The notes under the pieces: generated by a model
What the model was told of the DNA's origin: nothing
Database searches by the model: none
The model's input: the letters and a program-made list of their open reading frames with translations, nothing else
Assembly: GCA_001823055.1 (NCBI GenBank)
Contig: MHTH01000013.1
Span: 1-35,713 of the forward strand
Length of the DNA stretch: 35,713 nucleotides
Direction of reading: 5' to 3'
Source: Candidatus Vogelbacteria bacterium RIFOXYB1_FULL_42_16
GTDB taxonomy: Bacteria > Patescibacteriota > Minisyncoccia > Phycocordibacterales > XYD1-FULL-46-19
Shown here: positions 13,399-20,538 of the stretch, in pieces
Position numbering within the stretch: the stretch's first letter is position 1
Layout of the letters: each line of letters begins with the position of its first letter
Translations under genes and position numbers: made by a program

Positions 13399-14559
13399 TT
13401 AGTTTCCAAGCTTTAGATTCCCGTCAGCTTTGATTTTACCAATCGTTGGGAGTTTAGCTTTAACTGTCAATTTTAAGTAACCAGCGCCAGCGATCATGGT
13501 GGCGTTGTCGCCAGTTAGATTTTGGTCGGGGAGAATGAGTAAGATTTTTTGGTCAGTGTTAGTGACAGTCTTAGTAAAAGCCTCGCGAATGGCGCGGTTG
13601 GCGATGACACCACCACCGACGATGATCGACTTGGTGCCGTATTTTTTAGCAGCCGACATTGTTTTAGCGACAACGACTTCGGCGGCTGCGTCTTCAAATT
13701 CTTTAGCGATAGATGCTTTTTGCTCGGAGGAAAGGTCGCCCAATTTTTTAATGAGATAAAGAACGGCGGTTTTTAGACCAGAAAAAGAAAAATCAAAATC
13801 ACCGGAGTGGAGCATGGGGCGTGGTAGTTTGATCTCATCTCTTTTTTTACCAATTTCTGCCAGTTTGGAGATTTCTGGTCCGCCTGGGTATGGTAGATCG
13901 AGGAGGCGAGCAACTTTATCGAAAGCTTCACCGACGGCATCGTCGCGAGTATGACCAATGGCTTGGTAGTCACGCCATTTTTTAACTAAAACCAATTCGG
14001 TATGCCCTCCCGAAATGATGACTCCCACTGCCGGAAAAGAAATTTTTATTACTTTCTTATTTAAAAGTGGGGCAATTAAATGTCCTTCGAGATGATTGGT
14101 TGGCACGACTGGAATATCCCAGAGCAAGCTTAGGGCTTGGGCAAAATTTATTCCCACCCACAGGGCTGGTTCAAGGCCGGGTCCCGAAGTGACAGCGATG
14201 GCGTCAATTTTTGGCGCTGGTATGTCCACGATCTGATCAAAAAAAGCAGTTCTTAACTCAGGCTCTCTTTCGAGAATTTTTTCTAGTTTTCTAGCTTGCC
14301 CCGTGGCGAGCCCATCAGCGAGTTTTACGGGGTTTTTTGAAGTCGAATTTAGCGCCTCAATTAATAGGGGCACTAAATTCTTGCCGTGCTCTCTTTTGGC
14401 GAGCATTGGCACTACACCGCCGAATTCGCGGTGAAGTTCGATCTGAGAAGAAACTAATTGGGTCAAGACCGAAAAAACCGGTTTAGTTAAACCGCCCTTG
14501 GCCTCAACGATACTGATAGCCGTTTCGTCACAACTGGTTTCTATGGCTAGAATTTTCAT
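13399..14559 (-). CDS. tsaD: tRNA threonylcarbamoyladenosine transferase TsaD
   Basis: A 386-aa ASKHA-fold enzyme that, with TsaB and TsaE, installs threonylcarbamoyl on A37 of tRNAs reading ANN codons. The start MKILAIETSCDETA is the family N-terminus, so 14559 is chosen over 14592. TNHLEGHLIAP supplies the metal-binding HxxxH, and IIVGGGVIANRAIREAF and GDNATMIAGAG are further family blocks. Relative to the usual protein there is an extra segment of about 45 residues between REHGKNLVPL and the TSGPGLEPALWVG block. On the minus strand TATAGT lies 9 bp before the ATG, so the transcript may be leaderless. No tsaB or tsaE gene is visible here. Confidence 0.95.
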   Translation of the reverse strand: MKILAIETSCDETAISIVEAKGGLTKPVFSVLTQLVSSQIELHREFGGVVPMLAKREHGKNLVPLLIEALNSTSKNPVKLADGLATGQARKLEKILEREPELRTAFFDQIVDIPAPKIDAIAVTSGPGLEPALWVGINFAQALSLLWDIPVVPTNHLEGHLIAPLLNKKVIKISFPAVGVIISGGHTELVLVKKWRDYQAIGHTRDDAVGEAFDKVARLLDLPYPGGPEISKLAEIGKKRDEIKLPRPMLHSGDFDFSFSGLKTAVLYLIKKLGDLSSEQKASIAKEFEDAAAEVVVAKTMSAAKKYGTKSIIVGGGVIANRAIREAFTKTVTNTDQKILLILPDQNLTGDNATMIAGAGYLKLTVKAKLPTIGKIKADGNLKLGN

Positions 14560-14616
14560 AATGGGACTATAACAAAAAATGACCCAAAACAAAAACCACT
14601 TTAAAAGCAGTTTTTG

Positions 14617-14690
14617 TGGGCCTGTGCAGATTTGAACTGCAGACCTTTACAATGTCAATGTAACGCTCTAACCAGCTGAGCTACAGGCCC
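14617..14690 (-). tRNA. tRNA-Val (GAC)
   Basis: On the minus strand GGGCCTG pairs with CAGGCCC, discriminator A, no encoded CCA. The anticodon loop TTGACAT in stem TTACA/TGTAA gives GAC (plus-strand 14654-14656). The first ten bases of the tRNA are also the last codons and stop of the endonuclease-like gene at 14681-15373. An imperfect A/T-rich hairpin (about 14591-14615) follows and may terminate it. Confidence 0.94.
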
Positions 14691-15373
14691 ATATTTTCAA
14701 TAATTTTCTGACAAAACTTTCTGCTAATGTATACTAATTTTCGTTGTATTGCAACGTTACCACAATCAATTACGCAGACACCTTTATAGTGAGAGTAAGT
14801 TTTTGTTTTTATCGTTCTTTTATCTATCGATACTTTCCTAAATCTTTTAATCGGCACTTTTAACTCTCTTGACCAGTATTTTTTCATTAATTCCGGATTT
14901 TGATCTGCTCGCAAATGTAAATAAAAAGAAATCGAATCTATTTTTAGGTTGTATAAATTTTGTATTGATTTTAGAAATAATTTTAAAATCAATGGGTCAG
15001 AATTACCCATGCTTGTTTTTGTTCCGGCCTTTGTACCCTCTCCAAGATAAAGCATGGCTAAACTTAATTCCAAAATCTCATCATTTATAAGTATTTTATT
15101 GAGAGTTTTTTCTGCTTCGATTTCAGCAACTAATATTCTGTCAGCTTTTTGTTTATTGTGCCACTTTACCGCACCTTTTCTGGCTTTGATTAAAGCTTTT
15201 TGATGTTTTTGTTCGAGGATCTTTTTTTGCGATTTTTTCAGCTCAATATTTTTAAACCAACCGCTCAAAGTTGAGCGGGGAATTTTTAATTCCGATTCAA
15301 TATCTCTGATTGATCTACCCTGTTTTCTTAATTTAACGGCTTTGTCCTTATACTCGAACCACTTTGACTTCAT
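14681..15373 (-). CDS. HTH plus LAGLIDADG-like endonuclease (probable)
   Basis: A 230-aa protein. Residues 5-45 are a resolvase-type helix-turn-helix (AVKLRKQGRSIRDIESELKI, PRSTLSGWFKNIEL), then a basic helical linker, then a domain starting LSLAMLYLGEGTK, which resembles the LAGLIDADG helix with an acidic residue at the end, followed by DPLILKLFLKSIQ and ISFYLHLRADQN. This arrangement fits homing-endonuclease-like genes seen in CPR genomes. Its stop codon lies inside tRNA-Val, with the last sense codons being the tRNA's first bases. TATAAT sits about 6 bp upstream of the ATG on the minus strand, so it is likely leaderless. Function is inferred and moderate in certainty. Confidence 0.7.
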   Translation of the reverse strand: MKSKWFEYKDKAVKLRKQGRSIRDIESELKIPRSTLSGWFKNIELKKSQKKILEQKHQKALIKARKGAVKWHNKQKADRILVAEIEAEKTLNKILINDEILELSLAMLYLGEGTKAGTKTSMGNSDPLILKLFLKSIQNLYNLKIDSISFYLHLRADQNPELMKKYWSRELKVPIKRFRKVSIDKRTIKTKTYSHYKGVCVIDCGNVAIQRKLVYISRKFCQKIIENMGL

Positions 15374-15424
15374 GTATAAATTATACTATCTATGGTTCGA
15401 ATATTGTATAGAAAAAGGGGATAA

Positions 15425-16021
15425 CTATGATCGTCTTTTTCTCCACCAGAACCAGATCGCGACAGCTACCATTCCCACAACAACAATGATGTCCATATAG
15501 TTTCCATATTCTTTGATTATTTCCCAATTTTGTCCCAGATAATAGCCGATGATGGCCAGAAGATCATTCCACAAAAAAGCACCGATGGCGGTATAGATGA
15601 CAAATTTTCCTAGGTTCATCTTTCCGATCCCGGCTGGAATAGAAATCAGATGTCGGACGATCGGAATAAAACGACTGAAAAAAACCGCCTTCTCGCCACT
15701 GCGAGCAAAAAATTCTTCCGTCTTTTTCAGGTGTTCTTCATTGAGCAATAAATAATGACCGAAACGCAAAACCAGTCTCCGACCGCCATAATATCCGAGC
15801 CAGTAGGAAAACAGTGAACCGATCAGACTGCCAACCATACTCCACCAAGCAATACCAAGCAGAGTCATTTCTCCCGAATACCACAAAAAGCCGGCAAAGG
15901 GCATAATCGCTTCGCTGGGAATCGGGAAGATCATGCTTTCCAGTGCCATAGCAAAAACTAGTCCCGGGTAGCCAGTGACTGCGAGAATGGCAGTAATGTA
16001 GTCGACGATGATGGTGGTCAT
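15425..16021 (-). CDS. DedA-family membrane protein
   Basis: A 198-aa polytopic protein of the DedA/SNARE-associated (VTT) family. Family blocks are FAMALESMIFPIPSEAIMPFAGFL (re-entrant loop with acidic residue and Pro), GSLIGSLFSYWLGYYGGRRLV and FFSRFIPIVRHLISIPAGIGKMNLGKF with the conserved Arg in SRFIPIVR. It ends in a membrane helix and a basic tail. DedA proteins act as lipid scramblases or transporters (for example of undecaprenyl phosphate), needed for envelope integrity. It is a single gene with a non-coding stretch before tRNA-Glu. Confidence 0.93.
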   Translation of the reverse strand: MTTIIVDYITAILAVTGYPGLVFAMALESMIFPIPSEAIMPFAGFLWYSGEMTLLGIAWWSMVGSLIGSLFSYWLGYYGGRRLVLRFGHYLLLNEEHLKKTEEFFARSGEKAVFFSRFIPIVRHLISIPAGIGKMNLGKFVIYTAIGAFLWNDLLAIIGYYLGQNWEIIKEYGNYMDIIVVVGMVAVAIWFWWRKRRS

Positions 16022-16104
16022 ATTAAAGATTATGATAGCATTTAATCAGATTAAAGTGGAATAATAAATTTGCGTTTCGCACTCATAATTTATGTGGTCC
16101 ACCT

Positions 16105-16156
16105 TCACATCATAGAGAAAAGAGCGCACTGCTGCGCTCTTTTCTCTATGATGTGA
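16105..16156 (-). terminator. Hairpin after tRNA-Glu
   Basis: Two 24-bp perfectly complementary arms (TCACATCATAGAGAAAAGAG...) around a 4-base loop CTGC. The right arm covers the last three bases of tRNA-Glu, so the hairpin competes with the acceptor stem end. It probably terminates the tRNA transcript. Confidence 0.7.
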
Positions 16157-16225
16157 CCTTACCGGGAATCGAACCCGGATTTACGCCGTGAAAGGGCGCT
16201 GTCCTAACCGTTAGACGATAAGGCC
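16154..16225 (-). tRNA. tRNA-Glu (TTC)
   Basis: On the minus strand GGCCTTA pairs with TAAGGTC, discriminator A, no encoded CCA. The anticodon loop CTTTCAC in stem GCGCC/GGCGT gives TTC. T arm CCGGGTTCGATTCCCGG is complete. Confidence 0.94.
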
Positions 16226-16239
16226 AAATATTCTATTGT

Positions 16240-16287
16240 CTTTCCTTTGCCGTTACCTGCCTGCCTGCAGGCAGGAATGATAAGGCC
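16240..16287 (-). pseudogene. tRNA-Glu 5' fragment interrupted by a GC palindrome
   Basis: On the minus strand GGCCTTATC (16287-16279) copies the first nine bases of the neighbouring tRNA-Glu, then a 20-bp insert of CCTG/CAGG palindrome (16275-16256), then TAACGG continuing as in the intact D arm (TAACGGTTAGGA). The insert is in the D-loop side. The predicted ORF at 16233-16601 translates this palindrome as PAGRQV and is not a gene. Confidence 0.5.
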
Positions 16288-16357
16288 GAAAAACATAAAA
16301 ATCCTAACATTTTTTTGAAAAAATGCCAAGAAAGTGTTAGGATTTGCTTGTCTTCAC

Positions 16358-16444
16358 GGAGGCGTGGCTGAGTGGTTGAAGGCACCGCATTCGAAACGCG
16401 GCAGGGGTGAAAGCCCCTCGGGGGTTCAAATCCTCCCGCCTCCG
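16358..16444 (+). tRNA. tRNA-Ser (CGA)
   Basis: An 87-nt class II tRNA: GGAGGCG pairs with CGCCTCC, discriminator G, no encoded CCA. The anticodon loop TTCGAAA gives CGA, reading UCG. The long variable arm AGGGGTGAAAGCCCCT is present, and the T arm is GGGGGTTCAAATCCTCC. Confidence 0.94.
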
Positions 16445-16450
16445 CACTAG

Positions 16451-16497
16451 CTATTTTTAATATATCGAAAACATGAAGATATATTAAAAATGGATAG
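16451..16497 (+). terminator. AT-rich hairpin after tRNA-Ser
   Basis: CTATTTTTAATATATC pairs with GATATATTAAAAAT(G)GATAG around a GAAAACATGAA loop, 6 bp after the tRNA. No T-run follows, so it could be a processing structure or an element end rather than a terminator. Confidence 0.5.
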
Positions 16498-16506
16498 CGG
16501 TTTTGT

Positions 16507-16641
16507 GGCAGGGGATTTGAAGGGCACAGGTTCAAACAAGCGAAGCTTGAGAACCGAGCCGGGGTCGAGAGTACTTTATATTTTGCGAGTAACCGAAGCA
16601 AAATATTTAGTAACTCGTGACCAAATCCTCCCGCCTCCGCC
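16507..16641 (+). pseudogene. tRNA-Ser 3' remnant interrupted by hairpins
   Basis: GGCAGGGG and AGGTTCAAA (16528-16536) followed much later by CAAATCCTCCCGCCTCCGC (16622-16640) copy the variable-arm and T-arm side of the intact tRNA-Ser. The interruption at the T loop contains two hairpins: GGTTC..CAAGCgaaGCTTG..GAACC and ATATTTTGC...GCAAAATAT. Confidence 0.55.
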
Positions 16642-16684
16642 AGATTTGCAACTTTGAACCTAAGTAGAATAAGGGTTTTTTAGG

Positions 16685-17476
16685 CTATTCAAGTCTTTTA
16701 CCGACTTGCTTCATTTTTGTATCAATCTCCGAGTAAAGATCTTTTCCTGCTTCCTCAAATACCGTGAGTAAATCTTCATAAGTATTTTTTCCTCCTAATA
16801 AATCCCAAAATTCTGCGCCAACGAGCACTTCTATTTTTAAATCAAATAATCCTTGAAGTGTCCACCGTTCATATGGTTGTGGTTCATAGGGGTTATAAGG
16901 GATAGCTACAATAGTTTTGATTTTCACTTTCGGGTCGATACTTCCACGCATCGCTACCCAATCAAGAAGTTGTTTCTTGATTCCTGTAAATTCATTGATA
17001 TTTGGCTTTGCAGATTTAATTTCAAAATAATTCTCTACCCCGTTCTTATCTATTACAAAAAGGTCGACACGCTTTTTAAGTTTATTCCCCATTTCTCCTT
17101 TTTGGGCCAAAGATATAATTTCTTTAACCTCCTTATCTTTATCGGGTTTCCGACTAGCCGATCTCAATTCTCTCATTATCGAATCAATTTTGAGAACAGC
17201 TTCACTACTTACAAAACCCTCAAATGTTTTAAATTGATCTTTTGCTTCTTTTGCATGAGGTAACGCAATCATTTGACCAACTTTTTCAAATATTGAAGTC
17301 CCGAGGGTTGTATTTACTGAATGAATAAAAGAAAACAAGGCCATCCGATCTTTACCCAAAAGGCGAAAATGAAATGGCATTGAATTTGTTTCAGGATCAT
17401 AACCCGCCAGCTTTGTTCTTATTTTTGAAATAAGGTATGTTTTAATTTCTTGTTTTTGTTCTTTGGATAGTGCCAT
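16685..17476 (-). CDS. TdeIII-type type II restriction endonuclease
   Basis: A 263-aa nuclease. The N-terminal part MPFHFRLLGKDRMALFSFIHS with NTTLGTSIFEKVGQMIA is what I know from the TdeIII family (PF09520). The probable PD-(D/E)xK centre is KKRVDLFVIDKNGVENYFEIKSAKPN, with Asp, then Glu-Ile-Lys. TdeIII-type enzymes cut GGNCC-like sites; specificity of this one is not established. It is translated just 3 bp after the methyltransferase gene in the order repressor, methylase, nuclease, a safe order for establishment. The gene is clearly more AT-rich than its core neighbours. Confidence 0.82.
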   Translation of the reverse strand: MALSKEQKQEIKTYLISKIRTKLAGYDPETNSMPFHFRLLGKDRMALFSFIHSVNTTLGTSIFEKVGQMIALPHAKEAKDQFKTFEGFVSSEAVLKIDSIMRELRSASRKPDKDKEVKEIISLAQKGEMGNKLKKRVDLFVIDKNGVENYFEIKSAKPNINEFTGIKKQLLDWVAMRGSIDPKVKIKTIVAIPYNPYEPQPYERWTLQGLFDLKIEVLVGAEFWDLLGGKNTYEDLLTVFEEAGKDLYSEIDTKMKQVGKRLE

Positions 17477-17479
17477 AAA

Positions 17480-19054
17480 TTATTTTGTCTTAAAATGAAA
17501 TATAATTTCTGAATAAGGATTTCTATCACGTTCTGTACGATTCAATACAGGTCTCTTAAACTGATTCACAATCTTCATCCCCGCTTTTTCTGCAATTTCT
17601 GGATAGAGATTATACTTATCATTTGCCACAAGAAAAATATCAAAATCTGCTTTGAGATATTGTTTGCAGTTGTTTAATACATCTGCAATCCCTTGTGTAT
17701 ATGATCGGCGAGCCTCCATTCCTTGTCCTTTGTACAGCGGGCCTATTTCTAAATCGTCTTTTCGTTTAAATCCGAGAAGATCGTAAGCATAAGCGTGTTG
17801 TTCATGATAGTCAATTTGTCCAACATAAGGAGGCGAGCAAAAAATACCTGTAATTTTTTGTTTTTTAAGAATTTTAGAAAACTCTGGGTTTTGTTTCTCT
17901 ATTTTTTCAAAAATATTTACAGCTCTTGAGTCTCCAGTTAAAACAGAATAATGGACAGGTTTACGTAATCTGTTAAATTCTCTGATTCTACTTAGAGTAT
18001 CAAGAGCATACCGGTTTAGCATGCTTGTTATAGAGAAAAGTGGTTTGCAGATTTTTTTGTGCTTATAGCAATAATAAGTCGTAAGTTGAGGTTCTTTAAG
18101 TGTTGCTAGGTCGCTATGTGTAGTTGCACGGCAGGATCTAATTGTTCTGCTCAGAATAAGCGCTAAGATTTTGCGAGTCTTAACATCCTTTTCTTGTTTT
18201 ATTGTTTGGAATACATGGTCAATCTCACGGCGAACATTATCCATGAACCAAACATCGAGAAAGGAATCAGACTTGTCCTGCTTTAGTTTAATTAAATATT
18301 TTTTGAGTAATTTTTGATAAATAGGTAAAAATTCTTTCTCTTTTTCTGTGGCAAATTTATTTTCATCAAATATTCCTTGATTAATTTTGTATTTGAAGTC
18401 ATACCCTGGAAAATTCACCGAGTTAAATTTGGAAAGTTCAGCTAGAAGTTCATTTTCAAAATCTTGAATTTTATTATCGTGCTCAAAAGAATCAAGCGAG
18501 ACAGTTAATTTCTTAATTGCTTTTTGTAAGTATTCGTCATCGTAGTGGGTAGCCTTACAACTTGAAATCATGCAGTTAAACTCCGAGACATCTATGCCGA
18601 TAGAATGAATACCCATCTCTAGTGATTGGATAATTGTTGTTCCTGAACCCAAGAATGGATCAAGAATAATATCGCAAGCTTTGAAATAAGCTTCCTTTTT
18701 AAAATCATCAGTGTGATTATCTATAAAATATTCAACAAGCTGCGGAATGTATTTGCCTTTATATGGGTGGAGTCGATGGACATGCTTTGTAGTATCTATT
18801 TCTCTTAAATTATCGAAAGAAAGAGCCCAATTTAAATCATCACCAAGATTTTTTTTCCAACTTACTTCGCGCTTACCGTTATATGAAGTGTAATACTTTT
18901 TTAAATCATTCAAATCAACCATAGTTGAGCCGTTCTCTCCATGTTTTTTTACCTTTCCATATTGGACAAGATAAGAAATATTTGTTGGCAAAACTTCTTT
19001 CTCAAGAAAGCTTGACGCCCATTTTGATGCTTCGGGGATTGTTACTAGAGACAT
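17480..19054 (-). CDS. DNA methyltransferase of the restriction-modification system
   Basis: A 524-aa S-adenosylmethionine-dependent DNA methylase. The SAM-binding motif DIILDPFLGSGTT lies near residue 130, followed by GIDVSEFNCMIS, and the catalytic SPPY motif (GIFCSPPYVGQIDYHEQH) near 410. SPPY is typical of N4-cytosine methylases, so m4C is likely. The HRLHPYKGKYIPQLVEYFI block is shared with other R-M methylases of this type. The N-terminal 50 residues look like a small DNA-binding helix bundle. It lies between the LexA-like repressor (40 bp upstream) and the nuclease (3 bp downstream), forming one operon. It protects host DNA from the nuclease. Confidence 0.88.
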   Translation of the reverse strand: MSLVTIPEASKWASSFLEKEVLPTNISYLVQYGKVKKHGENGSTMVDLNDLKKYYTSYNGKREVSWKKNLGDDLNWALSFDNLREIDTTKHVHRLHPYKGKYIPQLVEYFIDNHTDDFKKEAYFKACDIILDPFLGSGTTIIQSLEMGIHSIGIDVSEFNCMISSCKATHYDDEYLQKAIKKLTVSLDSFEHDNKIQDFENELLAELSKFNSVNFPGYDFKYKINQGIFDENKFATEKEKEFLPIYQKLLKKYLIKLKQDKSDSFLDVWFMDNVRREIDHVFQTIKQEKDVKTRKILALILSRTIRSCRATTHSDLATLKEPQLTTYYCYKHKKICKPLFSITSMLNRYALDTLSRIREFNRLRKPVHYSVLTGDSRAVNIFEKIEKQNPEFSKILKKQKITGIFCSPPYVGQIDYHEQHAYAYDLLGFKRKDDLEIGPLYKGQGMEARRSYTQGIADVLNNCKQYLKADFDIFLVANDKYNLYPEIAEKAGMKIVNQFKRPVLNRTERDRNPYSEIIFHFKTK

Positions 19055-19094
19055 AAATTATTATTTAAATGATAACATTTGCTTACAAAAAAGA

Positions 19095-19724
19095 CTAAAA
19101 ATCACTAATTGTCGCGACTATTTTTCCTTGAATCATAAAATCCTCTGTAAGAATAATTGGTTTGTGTTTTTTATTTTTAGATTTTGGTTTTAGTAATACG
19201 ACATCTGTTCTTTTCTCAAATTCTTTAATTGTGGCGTCATCATCAATCAAAGCTACAACGGTGTCTCCATTTTCTGCTGTATTTTGTTGTCTCACTAATA
19301 CCAAATCACCATCATTAATATTTTTTAGGTTCATTGAATCTCCGACCGCTCTAAGCAAAAAATATTTATGCGATGGTTTTGCTAGTTGAATAGAGACAGG
19401 GATCATTGTTTCTATGTTTTGTTCTGCTAAAAATGGTGCTCCACAGGGGGCGCTTCCCACAAGAGGGATGTCGACTGTTCGAGCGTGAGCATCACTTACT
19501 CGCAGATCTTTAATAAGTTTTATTTTCCCATCTTGTTTCGTGAGATAACCAGCATCAACAAGTTTGTCAATTATAAGCATTACAGAATAAGTAGATTTGT
19601 AACCCAATGTCTGCATGAGTTGGCGAGTCGAAGGAGCTGTTCCAAAGTGAACAACGGAGTTTCGGATGGCTTTCACAGTAGCCAATTCTTTTTTATTCAA
19701 GTCAACTTGTTTTGTATTGGTCAT
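19095..19724 (-). CDS. LexA-like self-cleaving repressor
   Basis: About 209 aa from MTNTKQVD; the longer ORF start (19775) would run through the promoter, so 19724 is used. Residues 8-72 are a LexA-type winged HTH (KELATVKAIRNSVVHFGTAPSTRQLMQTLGYKS). The C-terminal S24 peptidase has Ser130 in GDSMNLKN and Lys167 in TIKEFEKR, 37 apart as in LexA (119/156). The scissile region VGSAPCGAPF has Cys94-Gly95, the pair cut in UmuD, instead of LexA's Ala-Gly. It heads the R-M operon and is divergent from four small genes, so it probably represses both until RecA-stimulated cleavage. It may be a prophage-type repressor rather than the cell's SOS LexA. Confidence 0.85.
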   Translation of the reverse strand: MTNTKQVDLNKKELATVKAIRNSVVHFGTAPSTRQLMQTLGYKSTYSVMLIIDKLVDAGYLTKQDGKIKLIKDLRVSDAHARTVDIPLVGSAPCGAPFLAEQNIETMIPVSIQLAKPSHKYFLLRAVGDSMNLKNINDGDLVLVRQQNTAENGDTVVALIDDDATIKEFEKRTDVVLLKPKSKNKKHKPIILTEDFMIQGKIVATISDF

Positions 19725-19726
19725 GG

Positions 19727-19751
19727 TGTACAATGGCGTACAAAGATTATA
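19727..19751. promoter_or_regulatory. Operator and promoter between the LexA-like and DUF1508-like genes
   Basis: Dyad TGTAC-AATGGC-GTACA (19727-19742) lies between and across the divergent start codons (19724 minus, 19733 plus), which are only 8 bp apart. A minus-strand TATAAT (19751-19746) sits just upstream, so the dyad falls at the repressor's transcription start, the classic position for autorepression. Confidence 0.55.
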
Positions 19752-20047
19752 GCTCAGACCACTACAAACTGTCAAACACTACTAATCCACAGGACGCCAA
19801 CGGTTCTAAAATTAAAATAAACAGTTGGGAAATACCAATTAAAATGCCTTATTTAAAAATTTGGAAGGACAAACAAAACATGTTCCGGCTTACCATGAGA
19901 GGAGCAAATAATGAAATTATTTTTACTACTGAGGGGTATGTTAATAAATCTACTGTAGTAAATGCTGTTCGTTTAATTAAGTTAACTAATGCGATGACTA
20001 GAGTGGTTGATCTTACTATGCCAAAAACTTTATTAGGGAATCGTTAA
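19733..20047 (+). CDS. DUF1508 (YegP)-like small protein
   Basis: 105 aa from MAYKDYSS; the longer ORF start at 19712 would overlap the divergent gene. Residues 40-95 (YLKIWKDKQNMFRLTMRGANNEIIFTTEGYVNKSTVVNAVRLIKLTNA) match the beta-beta-alpha unit of the DUF1508/YegP family: aromatic-x-x-Arg-Leu, Asn-x-x-Ile, a Tyr before the helix. Function of this family is unknown. It is the first of four same-strand genes, spaced 2-11 bp apart, under the shared operator with the LexA-like repressor. N-terminal 35 residues are disordered and polar. Confidence 0.65.
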   Translation: MAYKDYSSDHYKLSNTTNPQDANGSKIKINSWEIPIKMPYLKIWKDKQNMFRLTMRGANNEIIFTTEGYVNKSTVVNAVRLIKLTNAMTRVVDLTMPKTLLGNR

Positions 20048-20058
20048 TAAATTATATT

Positions 20059-20268
20059 ATGAATACACCAAAATACATAAGAAATGCTGGTAAGCCATGG
20101 TCTCCTCAAGAAGAGAAGAAACTTACCAAATTAGCAAGGGAAAATACTCCAACAAGAGTGATTGGTTTAAAACTCGGTAGGCCTGTGGGTGGGGTGAGAG
20201 GAAAAGCTCAAGAATTAGAAGTTAGTTTGAGGCCGACAAATCAATCTTCGTATAATAGAAGAAAATAA
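20059..20268 (+). CDS. Small SANT/Myb-like DNA-binding protein
   Basis: 69 aa. WSPQEEKKLTKLARENTPTRVIGLKLGRPVGGVRGKAQELEV is a single SANT/Myb-type three-helix motif: Trp at helix 1, an acidic start, and a recognition helix after GRPVGGVRGKA. Such short proteins occur on phages and plasmids as DNA-binding accessories. It is the second gene of the divergent operon, 11 bp after the DUF1508-like gene and 1 bp before the next. Target unknown. Confidence 0.7.
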   Translation: MNTPKYIRNAGKPWSPQEEKKLTKLARENTPTRVIGLKLGRPVGGVRGKAQELEVSLRPTNQSSYNRRK

Positions 20269-20269
20269 T

Positions 20270-20533
20270 ATGACTAATTTTGCTCCCAAACTTGAAGATT
20301 CAAAAGATGGGCAACTATGGCAATTGATAAATCAATCAAGTCCCCACTATGGTTCACTGGCTTCTGACGAGTTAACTAGACGCACATTAATAAAACTGGA
20401 AGAAACAATCAAAACTTTCAACGAGCAATCCTCGAAACAAACAGATAAATTAGTAGGCCTCACTTGGTGGATTGTTGGTTTAACAGTAGCGATGCTTATT
20501 GGACTTATTATTCAAATAATTTTAGCTCTATAG
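20270..20533 (+). CDS. Small coiled-coil/transmembrane protein 1
   Basis: 87 aa. A soluble N-terminal half with a predicted helix (LTRRTLIKLEETIKTFNEQSSKQTDKL) is followed by one C-terminal membrane helix (GLTWWIVGLTVAMLIGLIIQIILAL). It shares the block F-N-x-x-S-x-x-x-T-[DE]-K-x-x-GLT-x-WI with the next gene, so the two are distant paralogues. No signal peptide. I do not recognise a named family; similar two-gene arrangements occur near phage-like repressors. Function unknown. Confidence 0.7.
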   Translation: MTNFAPKLEDSKDGQLWQLINQSSPHYGSLASDELTRRTLIKLEETIKTFNEQSSKQTDKLVGLTWWIVGLTVAMLIGLIIQIILAL

Positions 20534-20538
20534 AAAAC

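Noticed and set aside
16233-16601. Minus-strand ORF of 122 aa
   Set aside because: It runs through tRNA-Ser, the tRNA-Glu fragment and the CCTGCC palindrome (which gives PAGRQV). It has no protein-like conservation.
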